DNA from: Deltaproteobacteria bacterium
GTDB taxonomy: Bacteria > Myxococcota > XYA12-FULL-58-9 > JABJBS01
Assembly (NCBI GenBank): GCA_018668695.1
Contig: JABJBS010000344.1
Location: forward strand, 1 to 33,117
Direction: 5' to 3'
DNA: 33,117 nucleotides
The position numbers were made by a program, and so were the translations under genes. Positions 17,190-25,007 of the stretch are shown in pieces; position 1 is the first letter of the stretch, and every line of letters begins with the position of its first letter. Under the pieces are notes generated by a model, which worked only from the letters and a program-made list of their open reading frames with translations, was not told the origin of the DNA and did not search any database.

Positions 17190-18830
17190 CTAGCCTGCTG
17201 GTACGGGCTCGTTCCACCGGCCATCTTGAGAAGCCCGGCGCTTTATAATTGCCCCACGCATATCTTTGAGCGTCACTGCCGATGCCGTCAGTACGCCGCC
17301 AAACATTCCACCCGCCACACCACACGAGCAGATATCAACGCCCGTCAGATAGAACCCCTTGATAGGCGTTCTGGGCCGCAGCCAAAGCTCTTTGAAGCGG
17401 TCTGGTGTATGTGACAATCCATAAATTTCACCTGAAGCAAAGCTCGCGAAGGTCTTCGTCGACAGCGGCGTAGAAAGCTCTAAGTAATCGATATTGCCTT
17501 CCAGTTGAGGGCACTGCTTATAGAGAGCTTCTAGCATACGCTGCGTATACTTTTCTTTTAAAGCATCATAATCATCGCCGCGCTTTTTCCACTTGGTATC
17601 TTCCCACTTCTTAAACCAATCAAAGGGCGCAAGAGACACAACTTCCAAAGTAGCCTTACCGGGATAGCGCTCTTCGAATGAGGGATCTTTAGCGGATGGA
17701 AATGAAAGGTAAGCAACGGGCAATGGATTGTTATCTGGATCTGCTAGAAAGTTTTCAATGGATGCATCATGGTCTTCGCCTGGATAGACCCAAAGATTTC
17801 TTTTCTCCAGATTGAGTTCCGAAGCTGTTTTCTTACAACCAATATACAAAGACATGTGAGCAACAGAAGGCTCAACGTTCTTCACCCGCTGGTCAAACCC
17901 ATACTTTTTGGCGACTTGCTCCGGCAAAAGTCGGTTGATGGTATTCACAACACCTGCGTTGCTGATGATTACAGGGGCAAAAAGTTCTTTCCCGTCTTCA
18001 AGCCGCACGCCAACCGCACGTCCCTTTTTCACAATCACTTCGTCTACGGGTGCGTTGGTTAAGACCTTACCGCCCGCTTGTTCAATGACTGGCAAAATGG
18101 TTTCGGCAATTCGAGCCGAGCCGCCGATGGGGTAAGCCCCACCTTCGAAATAATGATTCACGACCATACAATGAATAAAGAAACTTCCGTCCTTCGGAGA
18201 CAATCCATAATCACCGTATTGGCCTGCCAAAACTGCTCGCAGCCGCTTGTTGTCCGTGATTTCCGCCAGAACCTCACCGACTGTTTGTCCCGATGCTTTC
18301 ATCGCCTTACGTCGAAGCAATGGTCCCAAAACCGCGCTAACGGGTCCCGGAAGCGCTTTATCGAGGAAGTAGAACTGTCCGTCCTTGATGGTCTGCTTTA
18401 CGCGGCGAACATACTCTTTGATATTGTCCTCTTCTTCCGGGAAATACTCGGTAAGCTTTGCGATAAAATTTTTGCGGCCCTTCACCAGGTCGTATTTATC
18501 TTCGCCAATAACAATGCAGTCGTAAACTTCGCCCATATCGGCCCACTTGAGTTGACCGTCCGTGATATCATCAAAGACCCGCCGAACTTCAGCGCGCTCA
18601 TCATGAACTTCACCAATGTAATGCACACCCACGTCCCACTCATAGCCTTTGCGGCGAAAGGTATGCGTGAAACCACCTGCTGTATAATGACGCTCAAGTA
18701 CCAAAACACGCTTATCTGCATGGGTTGCCATCAATGCGGCTGTTGTTAGTCCGCCAATTCCAGATCCTATAACAATGGCATCGTATTCGCCCGTGCAACC
18801 ATGTTGCTTGTATGATGTTCCAATTCGCAT
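17190..18830 (-). CDS. RetSat/CrtI-like FAD-dependent oxidoreductase
   Basis: Flavoprotein of the phytoene desaturase/all-trans-retinol 13,14-reductase family, acting on a hydrophobic polyene or lipid. The Rossmann motif GSGIGG is at residues 22-27, the ribose-binding Glu in VLVLERHYTAGGFTH at about 46, and the C-terminal FAD segment is YLTGVDICSCGVAGGMFGG. DVGVHYIGEVH resembles retinol saturase more than CrtI. The 546-aa length is normal. No other carotenoid gene (crtB, crtE, crtY) is nearby, so a carotenoid substrate is not supported; saturation of an isoprenoid or fatty chain is equally open. It lies 14 nt after the tetR stop on the same strand and is very likely under that repressor. An opposite-strand 223-codon frame is a shadow. 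Confidence 0.85.
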   Translation of the reverse strand: MRIGTSYKQHGCTGEYDAIVIGSGIGGLTTAALMATHADKRVLVLERHYTAGGFTHTFRRKGYEWDVGVHYIGEVHDERAEVRRVFDDITDGQLKWADMGEVYDCIVIGEDKYDLVKGRKNFIAKLTEYFPEEEDNIKEYVRRVKQTIKDGQFYFLDKALPGPVSAVLGPLLRRKAMKASGQTVGEVLAEITDNKRLRAVLAGQYGDYGLSPKDGSFFIHCMVVNHYFEGGAYPIGGSARIAETILPVIEQAGGKVLTNAPVDEVIVKKGRAVGVRLEDGKELFAPVIISNAGVVNTINRLLPEQVAKKYGFDQRVKNVEPSVAHMSLYIGCKKTASELNLEKRNLWVYPGEDHDASIENFLADPDNNPLPVAYLSFPSAKDPSFEERYPGKATLEVVSLAPFDWFKKWEDTKWKKRGDDYDALKEKYTQRMLEALYKQCPQLEGNIDYLELSTPLSTKTFASFASGEIYGLSHTPDRFKELWLRPRTPIKGFYLTGVDICSCGVAGGMFGGVLTASAVTLKDMRGAIIKRRASQDGRWNEPVPAG

Positions 18831-18844
18831 TTTAGTAAACCTTT

Positions 18845-19432
18845 TTATGTGTGTGGGATTTCAAGAACGATTTCTGAGAGGTCTTTCAGGCTGCGGCCCA
18901 TCAAGAGCTTTCCCGAGAGATGCAGTGACACCAAGCCATGTGTGTTGGCCCAAAGAACGTGCGCGATGGTCAGCGGGTCTCCAGCCATGAAGCCCTCTCC
19001 AACGGCCAACTCTGTAGCCTTCACCAAATATGAAAAGCCTCTACGGCTTTGGGTTATCAAGTCGGGATAATTCTGGTCTTCTTCGCGGGGCAACTGAAAC
19101 ATAATCGTGTAAAGCTCAGGTTCAGCCACTGCAAATTCAATATAAGCTTGTTTCAAATTGAGAAGACAGTGTTCCGCACCTTTGCCGCTTCTAAAAGCCT
19201 CTTGCTGTTTGTCTGCAAACCGCTCGAAAGCCTGCGCACGCACTGCAGCTATAATCTCCTCGAGGTTTTCAAAATACCTGTAGGGAGTCATGGCGCTGCA
19301 ACCAAGCTCAGTGGCAATACCCCGCATCGTCAGCGCATCCATGCCACCTTCAATAAATAAGGACGTGGCACATTCTACGGCACGACTGCGAAAATCGCTT
19401 ATTTGCTCAGTTGATAGGGCTGCTCTTGGCAT
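18845..19432 (-). CDS. TetR-family transcriptional repressor
   Basis: DNA-binding regulator, 195 aa. The N-terminal helix-turn-helix spans about residues 30-60 (TMRGIATELGCSAMTPYRYF). The C-terminal ligand domain contains YIEFAVAEPELYTIMF, typical of TetR members with the WHG/TetR_C_33-type core. It is the first gene before the FAD oxidoreductase and is preceded by two adjacent dyads (19441-19467) fitting an autoregulatory operator. A hydrophobic ligand related to the oxidoreductase substrate is a reasonable inference. recQ lies upstream on the same strand, separated by 104 nt. Confidence 0.9.
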   Translation of the reverse strand: MPRAALSTEQISDFRSRAVECATSLFIEGGMDALTMRGIATELGCSAMTPYRYFENLEEIIAAVRAQAFERFADKQQEAFRSGKGAEHCLLNLKQAYIEFAVAEPELYTIMFQLPREEDQNYPDLITQSRRGFSYLVKATELAVGEGFMAGDPLTIAHVLWANTHGLVSLHLSGKLLMGRSLKDLSEIVLEIPHT

Positions 19433-19440
19433 ATGTTTAA

Positions 19441-19467
19441 CTTACGCTGTAAATTTTACACTGTAAA
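19441..19467. promoter_or_regulatory. Tandem operator for the TetR regulator
   Basis: TTTACACTGTAAA at 19455-19467 is a perfect 6-1-6 palindrome. Next to it, CTTACGCTGTAAA at 19441-19453 is an imperfect copy of the same site. They lie 8-35 bp upstream of the tetR start, where a repressor would block its own promoter. No further copy was seen in the window, so the regulon here is probably tetR and the FAD oxidoreductase. Confidence 0.7.
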
Positions 19468-19536
19468 CAATAAAACAAAGCCAAGGTCTAAAAACATAAA
19501 GCCCAATAATAACAGCCGAGTAAGTAGTGTAAGGTC

Positions 19537-21480
19537 TTAGTTGCTCAGAAACCGTTGTATGACTGAAAGAAAACCTGAGCCATAACGCTCAGCTTTGGCA
19601 GGTCCAATACCGTGAGCAAGTTTTAGCTCATCCATATTTCGAGGCTTAAGCATCGCGAGGTCACGCAAGGTACGATCGCTTGCGACCACATAAGGTGGCA
19701 CGCCCTGACTCTTAGCTTGTTCAAGACGGTATTCACGCAGCGCCTCGAACAAGTCGATGGCATCACCCTGTAAGGTTCCCGCTGAAAGGCGCTCCGAACG
19801 ACGGTCCTTGCGCTCTTCCGGCGTCTCGCTGCGGTGAATATGCCCATGGGATGCAAGAGGCGGCAGCAGTAAATGACCGGGGCGCTCACCCTTCATGACT
19901 GAAATCCCATCCTCGGTAAGCACGGCAAGAGGCCTGTCGCCGCCGATAAAGCTTACCCATCCGGCGGTGACACATCTCCGTAAGAGTTTCATATTCCACT
20001 CTTCTGAATGCTGACTCAAAATCCCAAAGGTCTTTGTTTCGCTCAATCCTGAGCTGATCAGTCGTTTTTCTTTTTTGCCACTCAAAAGCTGCGCAGCTGC
20101 ACGTAAACCAAAGCGGCCATGCACGCGTGCGACGCCGCTCAATGCTTTACGCACATAGAGCGTGACCTCATCAGAGTCTTGGTCCGGCTGTTGTTCTAGG
20201 CTCAAGCAAACATCGCACCGGCCGCAGCCATCAAGGCTTTCTGCATGATCCCCAAAATATCGTAAAATCGCATCATGGCGGCAGCTTCCACCTTCGGCCC
20301 ATCGCATCAATTCCAAAAAGAGATTCCACTTATGCTCCACCACTTGTTGCGGTGGTACTTCGCCATCAGAGCCTCGCTCAAGAAGGTGACGACGAAGCGG
20401 CATGTCACTTGCGGAAGTAAGCAGCAGCCCAAACGCATCTTCACCATCTCGCCCAGCGCGCCCCACTTCTTGATAATAAGCTTCCATCGACCCTGGAGGT
20501 GCTAAGTGAATCACCGCCCGCACATCGCCGCGGTCGATACCCATTCCAAACGCATTCGTAGCAACCACCAGTTGAAGCTCGCCCGACTTAAACGCGCGCC
20601 CTGTGTCCTCCCGGACTCGTGGGCCCAGCCCCGCATGATAAGGAGCAGCTCGCCAGCCAGACTCAGCCAAGCGTAAAGCCTCTTGCTCCGTCGCTTTACG
20701 CGTGGGCGCATAAATAATCGCAGTACCCTCATCACTGCCTGGGTCGCGAAGAGCTTGTCGCAAAAGCCTATCCACTTGCTTGTTGCGGTCTTTTTTACCA
20801 GTGGTATCCATCGCGCGCAGAGCCAGGTTCGGCCGGGCGAAACCTTTGATAAGTTGCGGCGTATCCGATCCTAAACCAAGACGTGCAAGAATTTCATCGC
20901 GCACGAAAGGTGTTGCCGTGGCAGTACAAGCAAGAATCGCCGCGTGAGGCATCTCACTGATAAACTCGCCGATGCGCATATACTCGGGCCTAAAGTCGTG
21001 GCCCCATTCACTGATACAATGTGCTTCATCGATTGCAATCAAAGGACAATCGAGCTTTTGTACCAAACTGCGAAACCCAGGAAAGTTAAGTCGTTCAGGC
21101 GCGACGTAAACCAGCTTATAAGCACCTTGTGCCATATTGCGCATACGTTCGCGCGCTTGCTCAGAGCTTAAAGTCGAGGCAAGAAAAGTAGCCGCAATAC
21201 CTTTTTCTTCCAGTGCTTGGACTTGGTCATGCATTAGAGCAATCAATGGCGATATCACAACGGTGGTTCCGGGAAGTAAGCTGGCCGGTAACTGATAGGT
21301 TAAACTCTTACCACCGCCTGTAGGTGCCACCAAAAGTAGCTTCTTTTTCTCGAGCAGAATCTCCACAGCTTCGCGCTGGCCTGGACGAAACTCTTGGAAA
21401 CCAAAACGCGCAAGTCCAGCCTCAAGCTCAAGGCTTTGAGATATGCTGATACTTTGTCCTGAATCAGGCGCGAATGTCAT
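19537..21480 (-). CDS. recQ: ATP-dependent DNA helicase RecQ
   Basis: 3'-5' superfamily 2 helicase for recombination and replication fork repair. From the chosen start it is 647 aa. Walker A APTGGGKS is at 52-59, DEAHCISEWGHDFRPEY from 151, FGMGIDRGDVRAVIHL near 311-326 and YYQEVGRAGRDG near 335-346. The RecQ zinc site is Cys400, Cys419, Cys422 and Cys425. An HRDC domain occupies roughly 565-640. I prefer ATG 21480, with CAGGAAA five nt upstream, over the in-frame ATG at 21543, which has no ribosome-binding site and adds residues outside the family. It is divergent from the Cys-rich lipoprotein gene. Confidence 0.96.
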   Translation of the reverse strand: MTFAPDSGQSISISQSLELEAGLARFGFQEFRPGQREAVEILLEKKKLLLVAPTGGGKSLTYQLPASLLPGTTVVISPLIALMHDQVQALEEKGIAATFLASTLSSEQARERMRNMAQGAYKLVYVAPERLNFPGFRSLVQKLDCPLIAIDEAHCISEWGHDFRPEYMRIGEFISEMPHAAILACTATATPFVRDEILARLGLGSDTPQLIKGFARPNLALRAMDTTGKKDRNKQVDRLLRQALRDPGSDEGTAIIYAPTRKATEQEALRLAESGWRAAPYHAGLGPRVREDTGRAFKSGELQLVVATNAFGMGIDRGDVRAVIHLAPPGSMEAYYQEVGRAGRDGEDAFGLLLTSASDMPLRRHLLERGSDGEVPPQQVVEHKWNLFLELMRWAEGGSCRHDAILRYFGDHAESLDGCGRCDVCLSLEQQPDQDSDEVTLYVRKALSGVARVHGRFGLRAAAQLLSGKKEKRLISSGLSETKTFGILSQHSEEWNMKLLRRCVTAGWVSFIGGDRPLAVLTEDGISVMKGERPGHLLLPPLASHGHIHRSETPEERKDRRSERLSAGTLQGDAIDLFEALREYRLEQAKSQGVPPYVVASDRTLRDLAMLKPRNMDELKLAHGIGPAKAERYGSGFLSVIQRFLSN

Positions 21481-21768
21481 GATTTCCTGGTTGCTCCCGT
21501 GAATTGCAGCAGTTGTCTTAACGGCTCCACCAACATCGTGCAACTCAACATCTTATCAACAAAATAGCTCAATGTTTTTAGCACCTTAACATTCCTCCGC
21601 TACGGGTCGGCCTATTTCTTCTATAAATCCATGCATCTAGATAAGTTAGTGCTAGTTTTGTTTGGGGGGTCCACGTGACCGAAAGAAGAGTCCAGATGCG
21701 TTGAGTATCAAAGTAACTGATGCCATTCGATTAATCAGTGCGCTCACTGAGTGCACGGGGGAGAGATG

Positions 21769-22986
21769 ATGAGAGTACCTTTACGAAAGAGCTTCGCGAC
21801 AACCGCGGTGTCCGTATTTTTGACACTGATGGTCGGCTGCGCCGCGACCGAAACAACCGGCGACGAAACCGATGCTGCAGATGCAAGTGATGCAAGTGAT
21901 GCCGCAGACAGCAGCGATGCAGCCGATGCATCAACCGCCGAGCCTGAATGTGAGGCAGATTCAGATTGCCCAGATGGCACCCAAAGATGTGACAATGGTG
22001 AGTGCGTTCCCAAATGCGAAGGCGTTGTCTGTAACGAGGACATCGGCGAAATCTGCGATCCAACCACCGGAGCGTGCGTGGGCGGCAGTGATACCTGCGA
22101 AACCAGCGACGATTGCTCGGGCGGTCAAATCTGCGAAGAAGGCCTGTGTGTACTCAGCCGATTGAGTGATTGTACAGGCGGTAAAGCCTGTGCGGCTGGC
22201 TTAGACTGTGTTGAAGGGCCGGTTAGTCTTTGCGTGGCACCTTGTGCTGACCACACTGCTTGTAGCATTTTTGAATATTGTATGACGCCGGACATGGTGC
22301 CAATTGCGCCTATGGCTGCCTTTACCAATTATTGTTTTCCAAATCTATGTAACCCGGGTGGAGATGCCTTTGGCGTTTTCCAAGACACCCCTTACAACGG
22401 GCCATGTGATGTGGTTGAAGATGGAGACGGTGCGGGCCGATGTATTGGACCCATCGACGAGAACATCCAAGGAATTTGTGCAGACTTCCAAGGCCAATTG
22501 GGTATTGGTGAAAGCTGTGACGCCGCCGCCCTGCAGGGCTCGGAAAACACTTGTCTGGATTCATTCTGTGCCGAACCGGTTCTTGGCGGAACATGCTCGC
22601 AACTGTGTAACGTGACTGAAGGCGCGACCTGCGAGGCAGGGACCCTAGGAGCTACATCCTGTCTCCCAAGCTTTACCGAAGGCAACGGACTTTGCATTCC
22701 CGGTTTGGCAATGGCTGAGGCAGGAGCAAGCTGCACGGCTGACCCAGCAACCGGCCTGAATAGCGGGGGACCTGCATGTGTGGATGGTTATGCGTGTGTT
22801 TCAACTGATCCGAGCAGTGAAGACCAAGTGTGCGTAGCATGGTGTAATCCCAATGCAGCTGAAGGCGAAGCCAACGGATGTTCTGAAACTGAGATTTGTT
22901 TCACAGAGGGTGCTCCAGACGGAACCGGCGTGTGTATCCCCGTTGCTTCTGGCGGTGATGGAGATGCTGGCGAAGATGCTGGTTGA
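21769..22986 (+). CDS. Cys-rich lipoprotein with Asp/Ala linker
   Basis: I do not recognise a specific function. The start at 21769 follows GGGGGAG by five nt; ATG 21766 and GTG 21751 are alternatives. The signal peptide ends in a lipobox, LMVGC, with acylated Cys at residue 24. A low-complexity linker of Asp, Ala and Ser (about 30-55) is encoded by imperfect GATGCA-type repeats. Most of the rest is a cysteine-rich ectodomain with repeats such as DSDCPDGTQRC and DDCSGGQICEEGLC, probably disulfide-bonded small modules. It closes with GGDGDAGEDAG. Such proteins are abundant in bradymonads and myxobacteria and are presumed surface-exposed. A strong terminator follows. Confidence 0.8.
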   Translation: MRVPLRKSFATTAVSVFLTLMVGCAATETTGDETDAADASDASDAADSSDAADASTAEPECEADSDCPDGTQRCDNGECVPKCEGVVCNEDIGEICDPTTGACVGGSDTCETSDDCSGGQICEEGLCVLSRLSDCTGGKACAAGLDCVEGPVSLCVAPCADHTACSIFEYCMTPDMVPIAPMAAFTNYCFPNLCNPGGDAFGVFQDTPYNGPCDVVEDGDGAGRCIGPIDENIQGICADFQGQLGIGESCDAAALQGSENTCLDSFCAEPVLGGTCSQLCNVTEGATCEAGTLGATSCLPSFTEGNGLCIPGLAMAEAGASCTADPATGLNSGGPACVDGYACVSTDPSSEDQVCVAWCNPNAAEGEANGCSETEICFTEGAPDGTGVCIPVASGGDGDAGEDAG

Positions 22987-23022
22987 GACTCCGACACTTA
23001 GAGCTTGAGCCAATTAAAAACT

Positions 23023-23053
23023 AAAAACGGGAGCCTGGCTCCCGTTTTTTTTT
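23023..23053 (+). terminator. Intrinsic terminator after the Cys-rich lipoprotein
   Basis: The arms ACGGGAGC and GCTCCCGT, with a CTG loop, are followed by a run of nine T residues and preceded by five A residues. It lies about 40 nt after the lipoprotein stop. The A-run may also let it act on transcripts of the converging Spy-like gene, whose stop is at 23080. Confidence 0.95.
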
Positions 23054-23079
23054 GCTCCATGATGAATGGAAGACAGCGA

Positions 23080-23826
23080 TTAATTTTTTTTACGCTGACG
23101 GTCGATTTGCTCATCGCGCCAGGTTTCATAGGCAACGAGTTTATTTTCATCGAGCAGGTCACGAACAAGCGTGTCGGTTTCAGTGCGCCGCATCCGAGTG
23201 GCCTTTCGAGCCTGAGCCCAAGAAATATCACCGCTTCGAACTTGGCCCCAAAATCCGCGGACGGCCTCGTTCTCAGAATTGATGGCGTCGTTTAAAGTAT
23301 CGGCGTCAGAACCCGAAAGGTCCAGCATCTCATTCAACGCTTCAAGCTCTTGCTCCACCCGTTCACGGCGACGCTCTTGCCTATCATCACGTCGTTCTGA
23401 AGAAGCTGCGGCCTGCTCTTCCCGAATCATATCGCGTAGGCGCTCACTGGCACGTGGGTTACTCATCACGGTTTCAAACGCATCCTCAACCGCTTGAGGC
23501 ATGGCTTGAGGCTGATCTTTTTCCTCTTCACCGGCACCGCTACCTTGAGCTTGCTCTAAACTTCCAGCGGCAGCAGCAAAGCTTGGACCTCGATTTTCTA
23601 AAATCGCAATACGGTTCTCGAGGGCACGCATCCGACCATTGCCACCGCGCATAGCTTTACGAAAATCATCCCCAACGCGCACCGGTTTGTCACTGGAGAG
23701 GAGTTCTCCCGTTTGAATACCCTGAGCTGATAATGATTCTTGCAGAGCACCGATTTTAGTGTGCTGCCAACCAAGTGCCGACACACAACCCGCTAATAAT
23801 ATCCACTGAAAGTATTGTGTCTTCAT
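23080..23826 (-). CDS. Spy/CpxP-like helical envelope protein, N-terminal anchor
   Basis: No exact family is recognised. The N-terminus MKTQYFQWILLAGCVSALGW is a hydrophobic anchor that also contains LAGC, so it is either a lipoprotein (Cys14) or a signal-anchored protein. A coiled-coil segment (RMRALENRIAILENRG) is followed by a Gln/Glu/Ala-rich stretch and by a charged helical domain rich in Arg and Glu (about 125-245) containing LNEMLDLSGSDADTLNDAI, which resembles the antiparallel-helix layout of Spy/CpxP periplasmic chaperones. The start is chosen as 23826, where the membrane segment begins; only GGGAA precedes it, and this lies in the stem of a large leader hairpin. It follows the selenoprotein gene on the same strand. 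Confidence 0.6.
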   Translation of the reverse strand: MKTQYFQWILLAGCVSALGWQHTKIGALQESLSAQGIQTGELLSSDKPVRVGDDFRKAMRGGNGRMRALENRIAILENRGPSFAAAAGSLEQAQGSGAGEEEKDQPQAMPQAVEDAFETVMSNPRASERLRDMIREEQAAASSERRDDRQERRRERVEQELEALNEMLDLSGSDADTLNDAINSENEAVRGFWGQVRSGDISWAQARKATRMRRTETDTLVRDLLDENKLVAYETWRDEQIDRQRKKN

Positions 23827-23828
23827 AG

Positions 23829-23901
23829 AGTTCCCGCCTCGTGTTGGATCGCTGTTTACGACACTCGATGAGTGCTGGCAATCCAACAAAAGCCGGGAAC
23901 T
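23829..23901 (-). promoter_or_regulatory. Three-tier leader hairpin covering the ribosome-binding region
   Basis: Read on the minus strand, three nested stems fill the gap between the peroxiredoxin stop and the Spy-like start: an outer stem (AGTTCCCG at 23901-23894 with CGGGAACT at 23836-23829), a middle stem (TGTTGGAT at 23888-23881 with ATCCAACA at 23849-23842) and an apical hairpin (CACTC-ATC-GAGTG, 23874-23862). The 3' arm of the outer stem contains the GGGAA that is the only ribosome-binding site of the downstream gene and ends two nt before its ATG. There is no U-tract, so it is not a terminator. It resembles a translational control element; its ligand or trigger is unknown. Confidence 0.6.
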
Positions 23902-23920
23902 TATCTACAAAGCAGTCAGG

Positions 23921-24685
23921 TTAATTACCGAATATCTGCTCACAATCGGCGAGCACCTCATTGGGATGTGCACCTGGGCTAAAATCGCTGATTTCAGTAT
24001 ATTCTAGAATCAGCTTACCCTCAGCATCCAACAAAACAGTGATTCGCGAATAAGCTCCGAACCAACCGTCATCGGCGCCATACCTTGCGGCCAAAGCACC
24101 CCTGGCATCATCTTGCCATAACTCGTATTGAAAGCCTTCTTGCTCAGCCCAGCTTTGATGCTCGGCCGGCGAAGCAGTACTCACACCTACAATCTGTACA
24201 CCCAATGCCTCGAACGCATCATATTGGTCACGGTACCCGCAACCTTCGATCGTTCAGCCAGGTGAATTGGCGAGTGGGTAAAACCACATCACCGTGGGTT
24301 GCCCCACAAGATTCGCAGCAGTTCGCTCTGAACCATCACGGTTTAAAGCAAGAAACTCTACAGGCTCAAGATTTGAAGCCGGCAAAGTTCCGTTAAGGTC
24401 GAGCTGCGAGAGATCGATCTCTTCAGGCTCAGTGGTATCTGAGGCATCGGACGGATCATCAGATGAACTCGCATCGCTTGTATCCGTATCCGAGTCGTCA
24501 GAACCATCTGACGCATCAGACGCGTCAGAGCCATCTGTCGAGTCTGTTGTACTCGCATCACTTGGATCTTGAGTATCATCAGCCACACTTTGATCCGTTC
24601 CCTGATTCTCAGAATCGGCCGGACCTCCTTCATCAGCCGCACAAGCCATCAGGCTTAGCGACAACAACAACACAAACCATCTCAC
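23921..24685 (-). CDS. Selenocysteine peroxiredoxin (BCP type), lipoprotein
   Basis: Thiol peroxidase reducing hydrogen peroxide and organic or lipid hydroperoxides, probably membrane-anchored. The true start is GTG 24685, with AGGAGG exactly six nt upstream; an in-frame ATG at 24727 lacks such a site. The signal peptide ends in LMAC (acylated Cys15). Residues about 20-85 are an acidic Asp/Ser/Ala/Thr linker. The peroxiredoxin domain follows: WFYPLANSPG, then in-frame TGA (24254-24256) at residue 144 where the peroxidatic Cys belongs, then TIEGCGYRDQYDAF and VQIVGVSTASPAEH. Resolving Cys149 gives the CxxxxC pattern of BCP enzymes. The frame is unbroken across the TGA, and a SECIS-like hairpin follows. 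Ordinary gene callers will report two truncated ORFs. The 254-residue chain includes Sec. selA-selD are not in the window. Confidence 0.9.
24226..24256 (-). promoter_or_regulatory. Bacterial SECIS element with its UGA codon
   Basis: The minus strand has TGA (24256-24254), nine nt, then GGTTGCGG (24244-24237), loop GTA (24236-24234) and CCGTGACC (24233-24226). All eight positions pair, two by G-U wobble. The apical loop begins 18 nt after the UGA and holds the GU pair recognised by SelB. From memory, the E. coli fdhF SECIS contains GGUUGCAGGU at a similar distance, almost the same upper strand. This supports UGA recoding as selenocysteine. Confidence 0.85.
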
Positions 24686-25007
24686 ATCAAACCTCCTGGT
24701 ACAGTGAGTTATAACGCAGTGCTTCATAACGGTTCTTTCCTGATCTCACCATAGCTTGTTCACCTAAATCAACCTCTGCTCAATGCTCATCCGCGACTAT
24801 TTTGGCGGATAAGGACTCATAATGTGGCGTTTTCGACCGCTCAAGCACCAGTTTTGAAACACACTCCTAAAAAACCTAATAAAATTAACGAATCCGATTA
24901 GCGATTCGATTGTAAAACTTTGGCATAACCCATGCAGTTACCTTTACAGCTCAATGGCAGGATGTTCAGCTGCCCGAAAATGCGAAATCTAAAACCGAGA
25001 GTTGTAA
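24686..25007. other. 322-bp divergent intergenic region
   Basis: The region separates the selenoprotein gene (minus) and the patatin-like gene (plus) and should hold both promoters. AGGAGG for the selenoprotein is at 24697-24692. An inverted repeat, CGAATC (24889-24894) with GATTCG (24903-24908), is operator-like. The stretch 24865-24920 is AT-rich. I see no reading frame or RNA gene that I would support. Confidence 0.45.

Noticed and set aside
18078-18749. 223-codon plus-strand ORF
   Set aside because: It lies wholly opposite the RetSat-like gene, has no recognisable domain and no ribosome-binding site; it is a shadow of codon use on the other strand.
24440-24600. Tandem-repeat or CRISPR-like array
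   Set aside because: The repetition comes from Asp/Ser/Ala codons in an in-frame protein linker; there are no regular direct repeats with unique spacers.
23921-24727. Frameshifted or nonsense-mutated peroxiredoxin pseudogene
   Set aside because: There is a single in-frame TGA exactly at the catalytic Cys, the downstream sequence is fully conserved in character, and a SECIS-like hairpin follows. Decay would not produce this combination.
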